A DNA stretch of 64,000 bases from Phycicoccus sp. Soil802 (GCF_001429605.1 NZ_LMSS01000007.1:370782-434781), one strand, 5' to 3'; numbered from the stretch's first letter, positions 43,700-52,600 are shown. Numbers and translations are program-made. The notes: a model not told the origin generated them from the letters alone.

Positions 43700-44293
43700 A
43701 TGAGTGGCCACCCGCTCCCGCTGCTCGAGGGCCCCCGACCCGAGCGCTCTGATGCGGCACGCAACCGCGAGGCATTGCTCGCGGCCGCCCGCCGGATGGT
43801 CGAGGACAACGGCGTCGAGTCGGTGACCATGGATGCGCTTGCCCGGGAGGCGGGCGTCGGCAAGGGAACCGTCTTCCGTCGGTTCACCAGCAGGGCTGGC
43901 CTCATGGCGGCACTTCTCAACCATGGAGAGGCACAGTTTCAGGCCCTGGTGATGAGCGGTCCGCCGCCCCTGGGCCCCGGCGTTGAGCCCTGGGAGCGAC
44001 TGGTCGCATTCGGCCGCACTCGCCTGGAGTACAACCTCCAGGCGGCCCGCCTCATTGAGGCGGCGGGGCAGCCTGGCCGCCGCTCCGTCGCCGCCAAATC
44101 GTTCACCACGCTTCACGTCATACATCTGTTGCGCGAGCTGGACGTGCGCGGAGACGTGCAGTTCCTCGCGAAGGCCCTTCTGGCACCCCTGGAGTCCGTG
44201 ATCGTCGAGGAGGCCGTGCAGTTGGAAGGGTTCGCCGTGGACCGATTCGTCGCCGGCTGGCAGGACCTCGCCCGCCGCGTCATCGAGGGCTGA
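43700..44293 (+). CDS. TetR-family transcriptional regulator
   Basis: A 197-residue regulator with the TetR DNA-binding domain ESVTMDALAREAGVGKGTVF followed by RRFTSRAGLMAAL, and a variable ligand domain. I start it at ATG 43700: the frame is open to 43664, but that region contains the palindromic operator. No clear Shine-Dalgarno precedes 43700, so translation may be leaderless. Likely represses itself and the divergent FMN reductase. Confidence 0.85.
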   Translation: MSGHPLPLLEGPRPERSDAARNREALLAAARRMVEDNGVESVTMDALAREAGVGKGTVFRRFTSRAGLMAALLNHGEAQFQALVMSGPPPLGPGVEPWERLVAFGRTRLEYNLQAARLIEAAGQPGRRSVAAKSFTTLHVIHLLRELDVRGDVQFLAKALLAPLESVIVEEAVQLEGFAVDRFVAGWQDLARRVIEG

Positions 44294-45069
44294 GAACATA
44301 ACCGGCGATGCCACACCCAGCCAGCCTCTCTGGACGGCTGATGAGGGGCCAATGGCGCCGGCAGGAGCGCGGGGAGTCCATGTGATCCTCCGTTGGCGAG
44401 CTATAGCACGTGAAGCCGCACTCACCTCCAAAAGAGGTCCCGACCTGCGCGTCCGCCCACTTCTGAGAATGAGTTGTCGGAGGGCTCGCGGCCGACCCCA
44501 GCCAGACGTCTACTCGTGGACGCGCTCGACTTTGACGAGGCGTTGGCACACGGATCCGTCCTCACTTCGCCGCTGCGGGTACTGCAGGACGCGGCGCGCG
44601 CCAAGCGCCTCATCGGCGCGGAATAGGGAGGGTGCGCAACTCCATCGCGATTACATACCCCCACCCCGCGTGTCCGCGCAGGTCACGCGGCGCGTGAGTC
44701 CGACTGTCACGGCCTCCGGACCCCACATTTCCCCGCCCATTCCCCGCGCGCCCAAACAGGCGCCGCGTTTCTGCAGGTCAGAGGCCTGGCGCTCCGGCCG
44801 CAAATTTTCTTGCTCCACATACCCCACCCGGGTAACGACAGAGGGCTCTGTTCGCGTTGGCAGCCGGCGTCGAGCGTAAGGGGACGAGTGACCGCAGGGC
44901 TGCCATTCTCTGACGAGCACGGCTCCCGTGGTGCGGCAATCGCCCGAATCGACGCTGCACCGCCGGTGGGTCGTAGCCAATGGTGTCACCTCAGACTGCG
45001 GGCGGCTGCCAGTGGTTGGTCCCGACTTAGGCACGCAGATCTATTTGGGCGAGCCAGAATCGATCCGCT
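44294..45069. other. Gene-poor stretch with a possible gene fragment and stem-loops
   Basis: About 775 bases with no intact gene. A plus-strand frame at 44507-44626 reads LLVDALDFDEALAHGSVLTS and on to RAKRLIGAE before a stop, with codon use like real coding sequence, so it may be the tail of a lost gene. A stem-loop CCGCGTG/CACGCGG at 44666-44690 and sequences near 44440 and 44765 carry the GACCTGCG/CGTTTC-type loop sequence seen behind the pseudo-tRNAs. Nothing else recognised. Confidence 0.35.
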
Positions 45070-45657
45070 TCAGGGCGTGGAAGTCGTGTCGGCTCTTCGG
45101 GCCGCGATTCCGTGAAGGAGGAGATCGATCCATCGGTCGAGGGTGTCGGTGGGCTGGCCGGCGGGGATGTTGCTGACGAGGAGATAGAAGTCCTCGATTG
45201 ACAGGTCCGAGCGGACGGTGCGGTCTTCGCGAGCTTGATTGATGATCGTCTGCAGGGCGGCGCCGCCTCGTCGCAGGTCGGAGGCATCGCCCTCGTCGGC
45301 GTCGACAGCGGCCGCGGCGGCTTTCGCGGCTTGGTTGGTCGCGGTTGCGATGACGATGTCCCGTAGGAGCGCGGTGAGCTCGGTGTATGCGGGACTGCCA
45401 TCGCGCACGGCCGCCGCTGCGGTCTCGCTACGATCCGCCATCTGCGCGACGAACTCGCTCACAACCGACGCGACGAGATGCACCTTCGTCGGGAAGTGAC
45501 TGTAAAGAGTGCCGACAGCAACGCCCGCAGCAGCAGCGATCTCATCCATGCCAACGTCGGAACCGTGGAGGGTGATCTGCGCTCGGGCAGCCTCGAGGAT
45601 TTTCCCGCGGTTGCGCCGTGCGTCAGCGCGCACCGGCTTTCCTGCTGGCTGAGTCAT
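45070..45657 (-). CDS. TetR-family transcriptional regulator
   Basis: A 195-residue regulator: DNA-binding domain GSDVGMDEIAAAAGVAVGTL followed by YSHFPTKVHLVASVV, then a TetR C-terminal ligand domain of the type with SIEDFYLLVSNIP. Divergent from an SDR gene, with two GAAC-N4-GTTC palindromes between them, so it probably represses the SDR and itself. Confidence 0.87.
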   Translation of the reverse strand: MTQPAGKPVRADARRNRGKILEAARAQITLHGSDVGMDEIAAAAGVAVGTLYSHFPTKVHLVASVVSEFVAQMADRSETAAAAVRDGSPAYTELTALLRDIVIATATNQAAKAAAAAVDADEGDASDLRRGGAALQTIINQAREDRTVRSDLSIEDFYLLVSNIPAGQPTDTLDRWIDLLLHGIAARRADTTSTP

Positions 45658-45701
45658 GGAGTTGATCCTGTCATGGGTGATCGCACGGTTTGCAATTACT
45701 C

Positions 45702-45737
45702 GAACGATGGTTCAAGATGTAAGTCGAACCAGTGTTC
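45702..45737. promoter_or_regulatory. Paired operators GAAC-N4-GTTC
   Basis: Two 12-base palindromes of the same pattern, GAACGATGGTTC (45702-45713) and GAACCAGTGTTC (45726-45737), have a 24-base period between the divergent TetR and SDR genes. Both are extended by TCGAAC/GTTCAA similarity. The second ends 22 bases before the SDR start. Confidence 0.7.
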
Positions 45738-45759
45738 AACTTAGCCGAAGGATCGAACC

Positions 45760-46611
45760 ATGACCACCACCACCACCACCACCACCACCACCAAGAAGGT
45801 CGCACTCGTCACCGGGGCATCCTCGGGAATGGGCAAAGCATTCGCCATCCAGCTGCAGGAAGCCGGCTTCCTGGTCTACGGCGTCGCCCGACGCACCGAC
45901 CGCATGAACGACCTCAGCGCTCGTGGCATCAATACCTTCGCCATGGACATCACCGACGACGCTTCGACCAGCGACGGTGTCCGCCGGATCCTTGCTGAAA
46001 CTGGCCGGATCGACGTTCTCGTCAACAACGCTGGCTACGGGTCCTTCGGCGCCGTGGAGGATGTTCCTCTAGAGGAAGTGCGCCGTCAGTTCGAGGTGAA
46101 TGTGTTCGGCGCCGCTCGACTAGTCCAGCTGGTACTTCCGTCGATGCGATCCCGCAAGAGCGGCACCATCATCAACATCACCTCCATGGGTGGAAAGATC
46201 TACACGCCGTTCGGCGCCTGGTACCACGCCACCAAGTTCGCGTTCGAATCTTTCAGCGACTGCCTCCGCCTGGAAACAAAGCCTTTCGGCATCAACGTCG
46301 TGATCATCGAGCCTGGCGCGATCCGGACCGAATTCAACGGCATCGCCGCCGATAACCTCATCGAAACATCCGGCAAAGGCGCGTACGCAGACAAGGCCGC
46401 GAAGGTGGCGAAGGCAGCTCGGGCTGAGAACACCAGGCTGTCGTCGCCCCCGGAGCTCGTGGCCAGAACCGTCGTCAAAGCGGCCACCGCACGCCGCCCC
46501 AAGACGCGCTATGCCGTCGGGTTCGGCGCCAAGCCCCTCATCTTCACCCGCAGCATCCTCCCCGACCGGGCATATGACGCAATGATCCTTCGCGTCAGCG
46601 GAGCCCACTGA
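45760..46611 (+). CDS. Short-chain dehydrogenase/reductase with poly-threonine N-terminus
   Basis: A 283-residue SDR: TGASSGMG cofactor loop, NNAGYGS, catalytic serine in INITSMGG, YHATK catalytic pair, PGAIRTEF. Start after GAAGGATC. Residues 2-11 are ten consecutive threonines encoded by (ACC)10 at 45763-45792, a trinucleotide repeat able to change length without shifting the frame. Controlled, by position, by the divergent TetR protein. Substrate unknown; related SDRs act on ketones and aldehydes. Confidence 0.87.
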   Translation: MTTTTTTTTTTKKVALVTGASSGMGKAFAIQLQEAGFLVYGVARRTDRMNDLSARGINTFAMDITDDASTSDGVRRILAETGRIDVLVNNAGYGSFGAVEDVPLEEVRRQFEVNVFGAARLVQLVLPSMRSRKSGTIINITSMGGKIYTPFGAWYHATKFAFESFSDCLRLETKPFGINVVIIEPGAIRTEFNGIAADNLIETSGKGAYADKAAKVAKAARAENTRLSSPPELVARTVVKAATARRPKTRYAVGFGAKPLIFTRSILPDRAYDAMILRVSGAH

Positions 46612-46613
46612 CC

Positions 46614-46904
46614 ACGCACGGCCGAGAAACGCACCAGGTACGCCTGCTGTGGTGGGTCCGGTCCGCCGAGGACGCCTACTACAGCCGGGCGCTCAAGGAG
46701 CAACGGCGGGCGTCCGGCGGGACGCTGGACGCGCTCGTCCAGGTCGGACGGTTTCGCCCTGAGCAGCTGAAGGCCGAGATCGGCCGCGAGGAGCCCGAGC
46801 GGGTCGCGTTCGTTGTCGTCGGCCCGAACTCGGCCTTGCTGGCCACCCTGCGGACGCTGCGACGCCTCGGGTGCCCCGTGGCCACGTTCACCACGAACGC
46901 CTGA
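46614..46904 (+). pseudogene. C-terminal remnant, ferredoxin/ferric-reductase-like NAD domain
   Basis: A frame with no start codon or ribosome site, opening right behind the SDR stop, reads VRLLWWVRSAEDAYYSRAL, then ALVQVGRFRPEQL, VAFVVVGPNSALLATL and RRLGCPVATFTTNA before a stop. WWVRSAEDA and VVGPNSALLATLR look like the NAD-binding end of a ferredoxin-NADP or ferric-reductase-type domain. Only about 95 residues remain. The family assignment is tentative; that it is a coding remnant is fairly clear from codon use. Confidence 0.5.
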
Positions 46905-47039
46905 CCATGTGAGCCGGCCCATGAAAGCGGCGAGGCTGGGAGGCACCGAGAAGGCCTCCCGGTCTGATGCGGACCCGGCCTAGGGTCGAAGGCGAAGTCC
47001 CAGATCCCCAACACAGAGGACGTGCGAGCAGGCACATGG

Positions 47040-47283
47040 TTCGCACCCCTCCACCCCGGCGGGCCTACGCCATGGGCGGGCCAGGAGCCTTCGACGACCT
47101 CGTCGCGGGCCGGCGCACCCCGGTCCCGTTCAGCGTCGACGAGCAGGGGCGGATTGCACCGCACTCCGGCGGCTACTGGTACCACCACCCGCTGCAGGAC
47201 CCGCACTCCGCAGTCCGCGACGCCCTGTCGACCACGACCTGCTGCAGCGACTTGAGCAGCGCACCGGCATCGCGCTCGCCTGA
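47040..47283 (+). pseudogene. C-terminal remnant of a short-chain dehydrogenase-like gene
   Basis: The frame reads AFDDLVAGRRTPVPFSVDEQ, then HSGGYWYHHPLQDPHSAVRD, and after a one-frame shift LLQRLEQRTGIALA followed by a stop. SGGYW...DPH.AV.D...RL...TG resembles the last 40 residues of retinol/protochlorophyllide-type SDRs. No N-terminal part is present and no valid start. It lies 20 bases before the aldo/keto reductase. Confidence 0.45.
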
Positions 47284-47303
47284 CTCATTGCCACCGAAGG
47301 GAC

Positions 47304-48299
47304 ATGAAGATGAAGCACCGCAGACTTGGCCAACAGGGACTCTCAGTCGCTGAGCTCGGCCTCGGAACCATGGGCATGACCGCCTTCTACGGCCCCGGCC
47401 CGAGCCGCGAGGACGGCATCGCCGTCCTCCGCCGCGCCCACGAGCTCGGGGTCACCCTGTTCGACACCGCCGAGCTGTACAACCAAGGCACCGATGCGAA
47501 CGAGGCGCTCGTCGGCGAGGCGCTGGCACCGTTCCGCGACCAGGTCCAAATCGCTACGAAGTTCGGTAACGTCTACGACGCCAATCTCGGAGCCAACCGC
47601 TACGACAGCCGTCCAGCGAACATCCGTCGGGTCGCGGAAAACAGCCTGCGGCACTTGCGGACCGACGTGATCGACGTGTTCTACCAGCACCGGCCGGACC
47701 CGGACGTCCCGGTCGAGGAAGTTGCCGGGGCGGTGGGCGAGCTCGTTGCTGAGGGAAAGGTCCGCTTCTTCGGGCTGAGCGAGTCCGGTCCTCAGACGAT
47801 CCGCCGCGCCCACGCGACCTTCCCGGTCTCGGTGGTGCAGACCGAGTACTCGCTGTTCGAGCGCGGCGTCGAGTCCGACGTGCTGCCGACGGTGCACGAG
47901 CTCGGGATCGGGTTCGTGGCGTACTCGCCGCTCGGCCGCGGCTTCCTCACCTCTGAAGTCAAACCCGCCGACGAGTACGACGAGAACGACATGCGGCGCG
48001 TCGATCCCCGCTGGCAGGGCGAAGACTTCGCGAACAACAAGCAGGCGATCGACCAGCTCGCCGCGTTCGCCGGAGCCAAAGGCATCACGCCGGCGCAGCT
48101 GGCGCTGGGCTGGCTGCTCGCTCAGGGCGAGGACATCGTGCCGATCCCCGGCACCCGCAGCCGGACCCGGCTGGAGGAGAACCTCGCCGCCGCCGAGGTC
48201 AGCCTGACCGCCGAGGATCTGGCCCGAATTCACGACATCGTCCCCCACGGGGCTCACGGCTCACGCTACGTCTCCGAACACCTCCCCGTTTGGGAGTGA
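47304..48299 (+). CDS. Aldo/keto reductase
   Basis: A 331-residue member of the AKR13-like group: GLGTMGMTAFYG near the N-terminus, catalytic VTLFDTAELYN, IATKFGN with the lysine, DVIDVFYQHRPDP with the histidine, SEYS-like TEYSLFERGVE, and PIPGTRSRTRLEENL at the cofactor end. ATG 47304 with GAAGGGAC ahead; the ATG two codons later is possible. The NAD(P)H-binding gene follows 58 bases behind. Confidence 0.9.
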   Translation: MKMKHRRLGQQGLSVAELGLGTMGMTAFYGPGPSREDGIAVLRRAHELGVTLFDTAELYNQGTDANEALVGEALAPFRDQVQIATKFGNVYDANLGANRYDSRPANIRRVAENSLRHLRTDVIDVFYQHRPDPDVPVEEVAGAVGELVAEGKVRFFGLSESGPQTIRRAHATFPVSVVQTEYSLFERGVESDVLPTVHELGIGFVAYSPLGRGFLTSEVKPADEYDENDMRRVDPRWQGEDFANNKQAIDQLAAFAGAKGITPAQLALGWLLAQGEDIVPIPGTRSRTRLEENLAAAEVSLTAEDLARIHDIVPHGAHGSRYVSEHLPVWE

Positions 48300-48357
48300 C
48301 GGCGTGACGGCGCCGTCCCGACAGCAAGCAGCAGAACAAGCGAGAGCGAGAAGCACC

Positions 48358-49029
48358 ATGAAGGCATTCATCGTCGGAGCGGCCGGTGGCGTGGGCACCC
48401 GCCTGGCCACCCGCCTCGTCGAGGCGGGTGATGCCGCCACCGGCATGTTCCGCAACCCCGACCACCGATCCCGCGTCGAGTCCGCCGGGGCTACTCCGGT
48501 GATCGGCGACCTCATCGCCGACGACGTCAACCAGCTCGCCGCGAAGATGGCCGGCCACGACGCGGTGGTGTTTACCGCCGGCGCCCACGGCACCGGCATG
48601 GAGCAGACCACCCTCATCGACGGACGGGGCATGGAGAAGGCCTCGGCGGCCGCCGCGCAGGCGGGCATCGCGCGGTTCGTGCTGGTCTCGGCCTACCCGG
48701 AGGCCGCCGCCGCCCCACAGGGCATCAGCGAGGGGTACGCGCACTACCTGCGCACGAAGAAGGCCGCCGAGGTCTTCCTCACCAGAACCGAGCTGGACTG
48801 GATCATCGTCCGCCCCGGGCACCTCGTCGACAAGCCCGGCGACGGCCTCGTGACCGCCGGACCGGCCCTGGTCGAGCAGGACGTGCCTCGCGACGACGTC
48901 GCCGCGTTCATCGTCGCCGCCCTGCACGAGCCCACCCTGAGCCGCACCATCGTTGAGCTTGCAGACGGCGCCACCCCGGTGACCGACGCCGCCCGGCAGG
49001 TAGCGAATTCCGTCGGTCCCCGACGCTGA
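48358..49029 (+). CDS. NAD(P)H-binding atypical SDR
   Basis: A 223-residue Rossmann protein of the NmrA/YwnB-like atypical SDR type: FIVGAAGGVGTRLATRL at 4-20, VIGDLIADD, AVVFTAGAHG, FVLVSAYPEA, and a C-terminus LADGATPVTDA. There is no YxxxK as in classical SDRs; members use NAD(P) for epimerase, reductase or sensing roles. Start at ATG 48358 with a weak purine-rich GAGAAG ahead. Probably co-transcribed with the aldo/keto reductase. Confidence 0.82.
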   Translation: MKAFIVGAAGGVGTRLATRLVEAGDAATGMFRNPDHRSRVESAGATPVIGDLIADDVNQLAAKMAGHDAVVFTAGAHGTGMEQTTLIDGRGMEKASAAAAQAGIARFVLVSAYPEAAAAPQGISEGYAHYLRTKKAAEVFLTRTELDWIIVRPGHLVDKPGDGLVTAGPALVEQDVPRDDVAAFIVAALHEPTLSRTIVELADGATPVTDAARQVANSVGPRR

Positions 49030-49205
49030 CAACCCGTCCCGGAACCAACTGCCTGAGGCTGCCGACGCGAGCTGAGGACCCGACCGTGAGTCCGACGACC
49101 ACCGTCGCCGCAGAACGAATCAAAGGGGAGGTCCCATGACTGGTCACGGCACCCAGCAGAGCCGCAAGCAGAACCGCGATAAACGCAGCCACCGGCGCGA
49201 CGTTC

Positions 49206-49943
49206 TCAGAGCCATTCCTGGTTGGCAGGTCGCACGTCGTCGAGCTCTTGGCGGATCCGCTTGCCGATGGCGACCAGCCGCTTCCTCGGGAGGCGCATCG
49301 TGGGCCCGGCTACCGCGATCGCGGCGCGAGGGGTGATCGCGACGGCGACGCAGGAGATCCCGGCCTGCTGGCTGTCCAGGTCCAGGGCGAAGCCGTTCCG
49401 TTCGGCCTCGGCGACCTCCCGCGCGTGGCCCTCAAACGCCTGCGGGTCCTCGCCGCGTACCGAGGCAGCAAGATCATGGTCGGCGGCGAGCAGGGCGTGG
49501 CCGAGCGCCTCGCCCAGCAGCGACTTGCGCTCCCCGGGCCTCACCGCCAGGTGCAGCGGCTTGACCGACTGCACCGCGTCCACGCAGAGGTAGTCGTGCC
49601 CGGTGACCAGGGCGAGAAACGCCGACTCGCCCGATGCCTCGCTGACCCTCTGCAGCACCGGGCGGATCCGGGCGCGCAGGGCCTGCTCGGCCGCGGCGTC
49701 CAAGCGCTGCAGCTGGTTCACCTTCCCGGTCAGCCGGTACGAGCCTCCCTTGCGGTCTTGGGCGATGTAGCCCAGGGCCTCAAGCGTGGCGAGCAGGTTG
49801 TGCGCGGTGCTGCGGTGCAGCCCAGCGCCGTCGGCGAGTTCGCTCAACCGAGCTCCTTCGGGCTGCCGGGCGATGCGCTCGAGAAGGGCGAACGCTCGCC
49901 CGACCGACTGGACCACTGGGCGGCCATTGATGCCAGATTCCAT
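49206..49943 (-). CDS. IclR-family transcriptional regulator
   Basis: A 245-residue IclR protein: N-terminal winged helix (ARLSELADGAGLHRSTAHNL, LGYIAQDR...GSYRL) and the GAF-like effector domain with ESAFLALVTGHDYLCVDAVQ, GERKSLLGEALGHALLA and the AGISCVAVAI stretch. Divergent from an SDR gene 142 bases away, which it likely controls. Effector unknown; the family usually senses small carboxylates or aromatics. Confidence 0.88.
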   Translation of the reverse strand: MESGINGRPVVQSVGRAFALLERIARQPEGARLSELADGAGLHRSTAHNLLATLEALGYIAQDRKGGSYRLTGKVNQLQRLDAAAEQALRARIRPVLQRVSEASGESAFLALVTGHDYLCVDAVQSVKPLHLAVRPGERKSLLGEALGHALLAADHDLAASVRGEDPQAFEGHAREVAEAERNGFALDLDSQQAGISCVAVAITPRAAIAVAGPTMRLPRKRLVAIGKRIRQELDDVRPANQEWL

Positions 49944-50084
49944 GATGTTGAATCCTAGCAGTCATGAGTTTGCCATCGTGGAGCGTTGAGTTCAGGATCA
50001 ATCAGGAAGGCAGGCCGAAAGCCTGACAACACCCGCCGGAGCCGGCCGCCTCCCACAATTACAAGGACCACTAGGAGAAGACCC

Positions 50085-50771
50085 ATGGCACGCATCGTCC
50101 TCATCACTGGCGCGAACCGCGGCATCGGCCGCGAGCTCGGCGCCCAGCTCGCCGCCGGCGGCGACACCGTCCTGCTCACCGCCCGCGACGAGCAGAAGGC
50201 CATCCGGGCCGCCTCCGAGATCGGTGGCGACGTCCACCCGATCCAGCTCGACGCCTCCGACCAGGCGTCCGTCGACGCCGCGGCGGCGAAGGTCGCCGCG
50301 CAATACGGCCGCGTCGACGTGCTCGTCAACAATGTCGGCGGCCTGTTCGGCTATGACCAGCAGCCCTCCACCGTGAAGCTCGACAAGTTGCAGGAGGTGC
50401 TGGACCTGAACCTGATCGCCAAGTGGCGCACCACCCAGGCGTTCCTGCCGCTGGTGCGCAGATCCGCGCACGGCCGGATCGTCAACGTCTCCAGCGAGGC
50501 GGGCTCGATCGCTCGGATGGGCGCACACACCGCCGCCTACAGCGCCTCCAAGGCCGCGCTCAACGCCTTCACCGCCGCACTGGCCGCCGAACTGGAAGAC
50601 GAGGGGATCACCGTGCACGCCGCATCGCCGGGGTGGACCGCCACCGACCTCGGCGGCGAGGGCGGCCGCCCCGTCCCCGAGGGCGCGGCCTCCATCAAGC
50701 ACGTGGTGAATCTTCCCGCCGACGCCGGCACCGGTGGCTTCTACCAGGATGAGGGAATCGTTCCCTGGTAA
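50085..50771 (+). CDS. Short-chain dehydrogenase/reductase
   Basis: A 228-residue SDR of the carbonyl-reductase-like type: LITGANRGIGREL, NNVGGLFG, catalytic serine in VNVSSEAGS, YSASK pair, SPGWTATDLGG, ending GFYQDEGIVPW. Start 50085 follows TAGGAGAAG; the longer upstream frame is not SDR-like. A strong terminator hairpin follows at 50784. Single-gene unit. Confidence 0.88.
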   Translation: MARIVLITGANRGIGRELGAQLAAGGDTVLLTARDEQKAIRAASEIGGDVHPIQLDASDQASVDAAAAKVAAQYGRVDVLVNNVGGLFGYDQQPSTVKLDKLQEVLDLNLIAKWRTTQAFLPLVRRSAHGRIVNVSSEAGSIARMGAHTAAYSASKAALNAFTAALAAELEDEGITVHAASPGWTATDLGGEGGRPVPEGAASIKHVVNLPADAGTGGFYQDEGIVPW

Positions 50772-50783
50772 GACTCCAGGCAC

Positions 50784-50815
50784 AGGTCGAGGCCGCGCTT
50801 CCGCGGCCTCGACCT
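50784..50815 (+). terminator. Rho-independent terminator
   Basis: AGGTCGAGGCCGCG (50784-50797) pairs perfectly over 14 bases with CGCGGCCTCGACCT (50802-50815) around the tetraloop CTTC, 12 bases behind the SDR stop; the sequence then has a short CTTTT. Confidence 0.85.
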
Positions 50816-51004
50816 ACCGCTTTTCACCAGCGGGCCCGAAGTTTCTGCGTCCGCGCACCAGCCCTGACGAGTCGGAACGGGGGCCAGGCTGTAGAACCCC
50901 ACCGCAGTTCCGCTCCGAGCCCGGCGGTTAGGCAGATGAACGAACGCCTTCGTCGTGGGGTCACCAAAGAGTTCTCTGGCCGTGGCTTGAATGTCGAGAC
51001 CGGG

Positions 51005-51820
51005 TCAGTGGGCGAACCGGTTGATCTTGCGTATCTGCTTATCGAACACGCGGGCCGGAACGAAGCGGCGCAGGGCGCTGACTCGAGTGGCGGTGCCGCC
51101 GGCCGGGTATCGAAGTCTCGGCTTCGCGTCGGTTGCCGCGTTGACGACCACCTTCGCCACGGTGGCCGCGTCGTCAGCGCCACCGCTCGAGTCCGCTATC
51201 ACTTCGGCGAACGTCTCCCGCTGGTGTGCGTATGCCGGGATGAGGACTTCGGGACGCACCACGGCCGTACCAAATGCCGTCGAGGTGGGTCCGGGCTCGA
51301 CGAGCACCACGCGAACGCCGTACTCGCGCACCTCGTGGTCCACCGACTCCGAGTAGCCTTCGAGCGCGTGCTTGGATGCGACGTAGACCGCCATGTGAGG
51401 CTGTGGGACGAGCCCGACGATCGACGAGATGTTGACGATGCGGCCCCGTCCCTGCGCGCGCATGTGGGGCAACACCGCCTTCATCATGCGCATCACGCCA
51501 ACGACGTTGACGTCGATGACGTTGCGGTCCTGGGCGACCGAGAGCTCCTCGGCGGCGCCTAGGGAGCCAATGCCTGCATTGTTTACCAAGACGTCCAGAC
51601 GGCCGTAACGCCCTATGACGTGCTCGACAGCCGCGATCACGGATGCATCATTTGAGACGTCGAGGTCAACGTAGGTCAGGCCATCGCGACCGGTGAGCCC
51701 TGACGCGTGGCGGCTGGTCCCCACCACTTGGAATCCGGCCTCGACCAGGCGATGGGCGACCTCCTTGCCGATGCCCGAGGAGGCGCCCGTCACGAGTGCC
51801 ACTTGCTGCTGCGTTGTCAT
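51005..51820 (-). CDS. Short-chain dehydrogenase/reductase
   Basis: A 271-residue SDR: VTGASSGIGKEVAHRLVEAG, DVLVNNAGIGS, catalytic serine in VNISSIVGL, YVASK pair, VEPGPTSTAFG. Overall similar to the poly-threonine SDR at 45760-46611, including the C-terminal RRF-VPARVFDKQ region, which suggests that the two TetR-SDR pairs are related. ATG 51820. Divergent from a TetR gene. Confidence 0.88.
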   Translation of the reverse strand: MTTQQQVALVTGASSGIGKEVAHRLVEAGFQVVGTSRHASGLTGRDGLTYVDLDVSNDASVIAAVEHVIGRYGRLDVLVNNAGIGSLGAAEELSVAQDRNVIDVNVVGVMRMMKAVLPHMRAQGRGRIVNISSIVGLVPQPHMAVYVASKHALEGYSESVDHEVREYGVRVVLVEPGPTSTAFGTAVVRPEVLIPAYAHQRETFAEVIADSSGGADDAATVAKVVVNAATDAKPRLRYPAGGTATRVSALRRFVPARVFDKQIRKINRFAH

Positions 51821-51950
51821 GGTGAGTTTCCTTGAGTTGTGGACTGCCGATCATAATATTACGTTCATACTACAATAGGCTATGGTGACCCGCAGGGCAA
51901 GCGACCCCGCCACCAACCTGGAGAAAGGCATGGCACGCGGCACGTCTTTA

Positions 51951-51968
51951 GTATGTCGATCGCCATAC
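51951..51968. promoter_or_regulatory. Palindrome GTATG-N8-CATAC before the TetR gene
   Basis: GTATGTCGATCGCCATAC lies 48 bases ahead of the preferred TetR start in the region shared with the divergent SDR; the N8 core TCGATCGC is itself nearly symmetric. A further CATAC half-site is at about 51865. Candidate operator, by position. Confidence 0.5.
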
Positions 51969-52015
51969 AATTATCCCCGGCAGGCGCTGGGACTGTCGCT
52001 AACCGGGAGGTGCAC

Positions 52016-52600
52016 GTGGCTAGGTACGGCAAGGAGCACAAGGAGGCGACCCGGCAGCGGATCGTCGATGCCGCCGGCCGGCGCTTTAAGAAGGACGGGA
52101 TCGACGGGTCCGGGGTCTCGACCCTGATGACTGACGCCGGGCTCACCAACGGAGCCTTCTACGCCCACTTCGCGTCCAAGGACGACCTCGTCGCGACGGT
52201 CCTAGGGGACCAACTTGATCGACAGGCGTCGGAGTTCAGCAAGCTTCCGGCCGGCCGCGCCGGACTCGAGGTGCTTGTGCGCGAATACCTGTCGCGCGCC
52301 CACCGGGACCACCCTGACGCGGGCTGTCCCTCGGCAGCACTCCTTGACGAGGTCGCACGGTCCGCGCCAACGACGAAGAAGGCGTACACCAGCGGCGCGA
52401 AGGCGATCCTAGCCGAGATCTGCACGCGCCTCTCTCCGGCGGATCCGGCGTCGGAACGTCAAACCGCGCTCCTGCTCTTCACCATGCTCGTGGGGTCCAT
52501 GCAGCTGGCTCGGGCGTTGTCCGACAAGAAGCTGTCGAATGCCGTCCTCGAGGACGGCATCCAGAGCGCATTGGCGCTTTTGGACACCGGGAACTCGTAG
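52016..52600 (+). CDS. TetR-family transcriptional regulator
   Basis: A 194-residue regulator: RQRIVDAAGRRFKKDGIDGS, VSTLMTDAGLTNGAFYAHFA and SKDDLVATVLGDQL form the DNA-binding domain; the ligand domain has the PDAGCPSAALLDEVAR phrase typical of the AcrR/YcdC-like group. GTG 52016 is preferred because GGGAGG stands eight bases ahead; the frame upstream to 51953 overlaps the palindrome. Confidence 0.87.
   Translation: MARYGKEHKEATRQRIVDAAGRRFKKDGIDGSGVSTLMTDAGLTNGAFYAHFASKDDLVATVLGDQLDRQASEFSKLPAGRAGLEVLVREYLSRAHRDHPDAGCPSAALLDEVARSAPTTKKAYTSGAKAILAEICTRLSPADPASERQTALLLFTMLVGSMQLARALSDKKLSNAVLEDGIQSALALLDTGNS

Noticed and set aside
44352..44879. A 175-codon plus-strand frame in the gap between two TetR genes
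   Set aside because: Arg/Ser-rich composition, no ribosome site, no motif. Only the short in-frame fragment at 44507-44626 in another frame looks gene-like.
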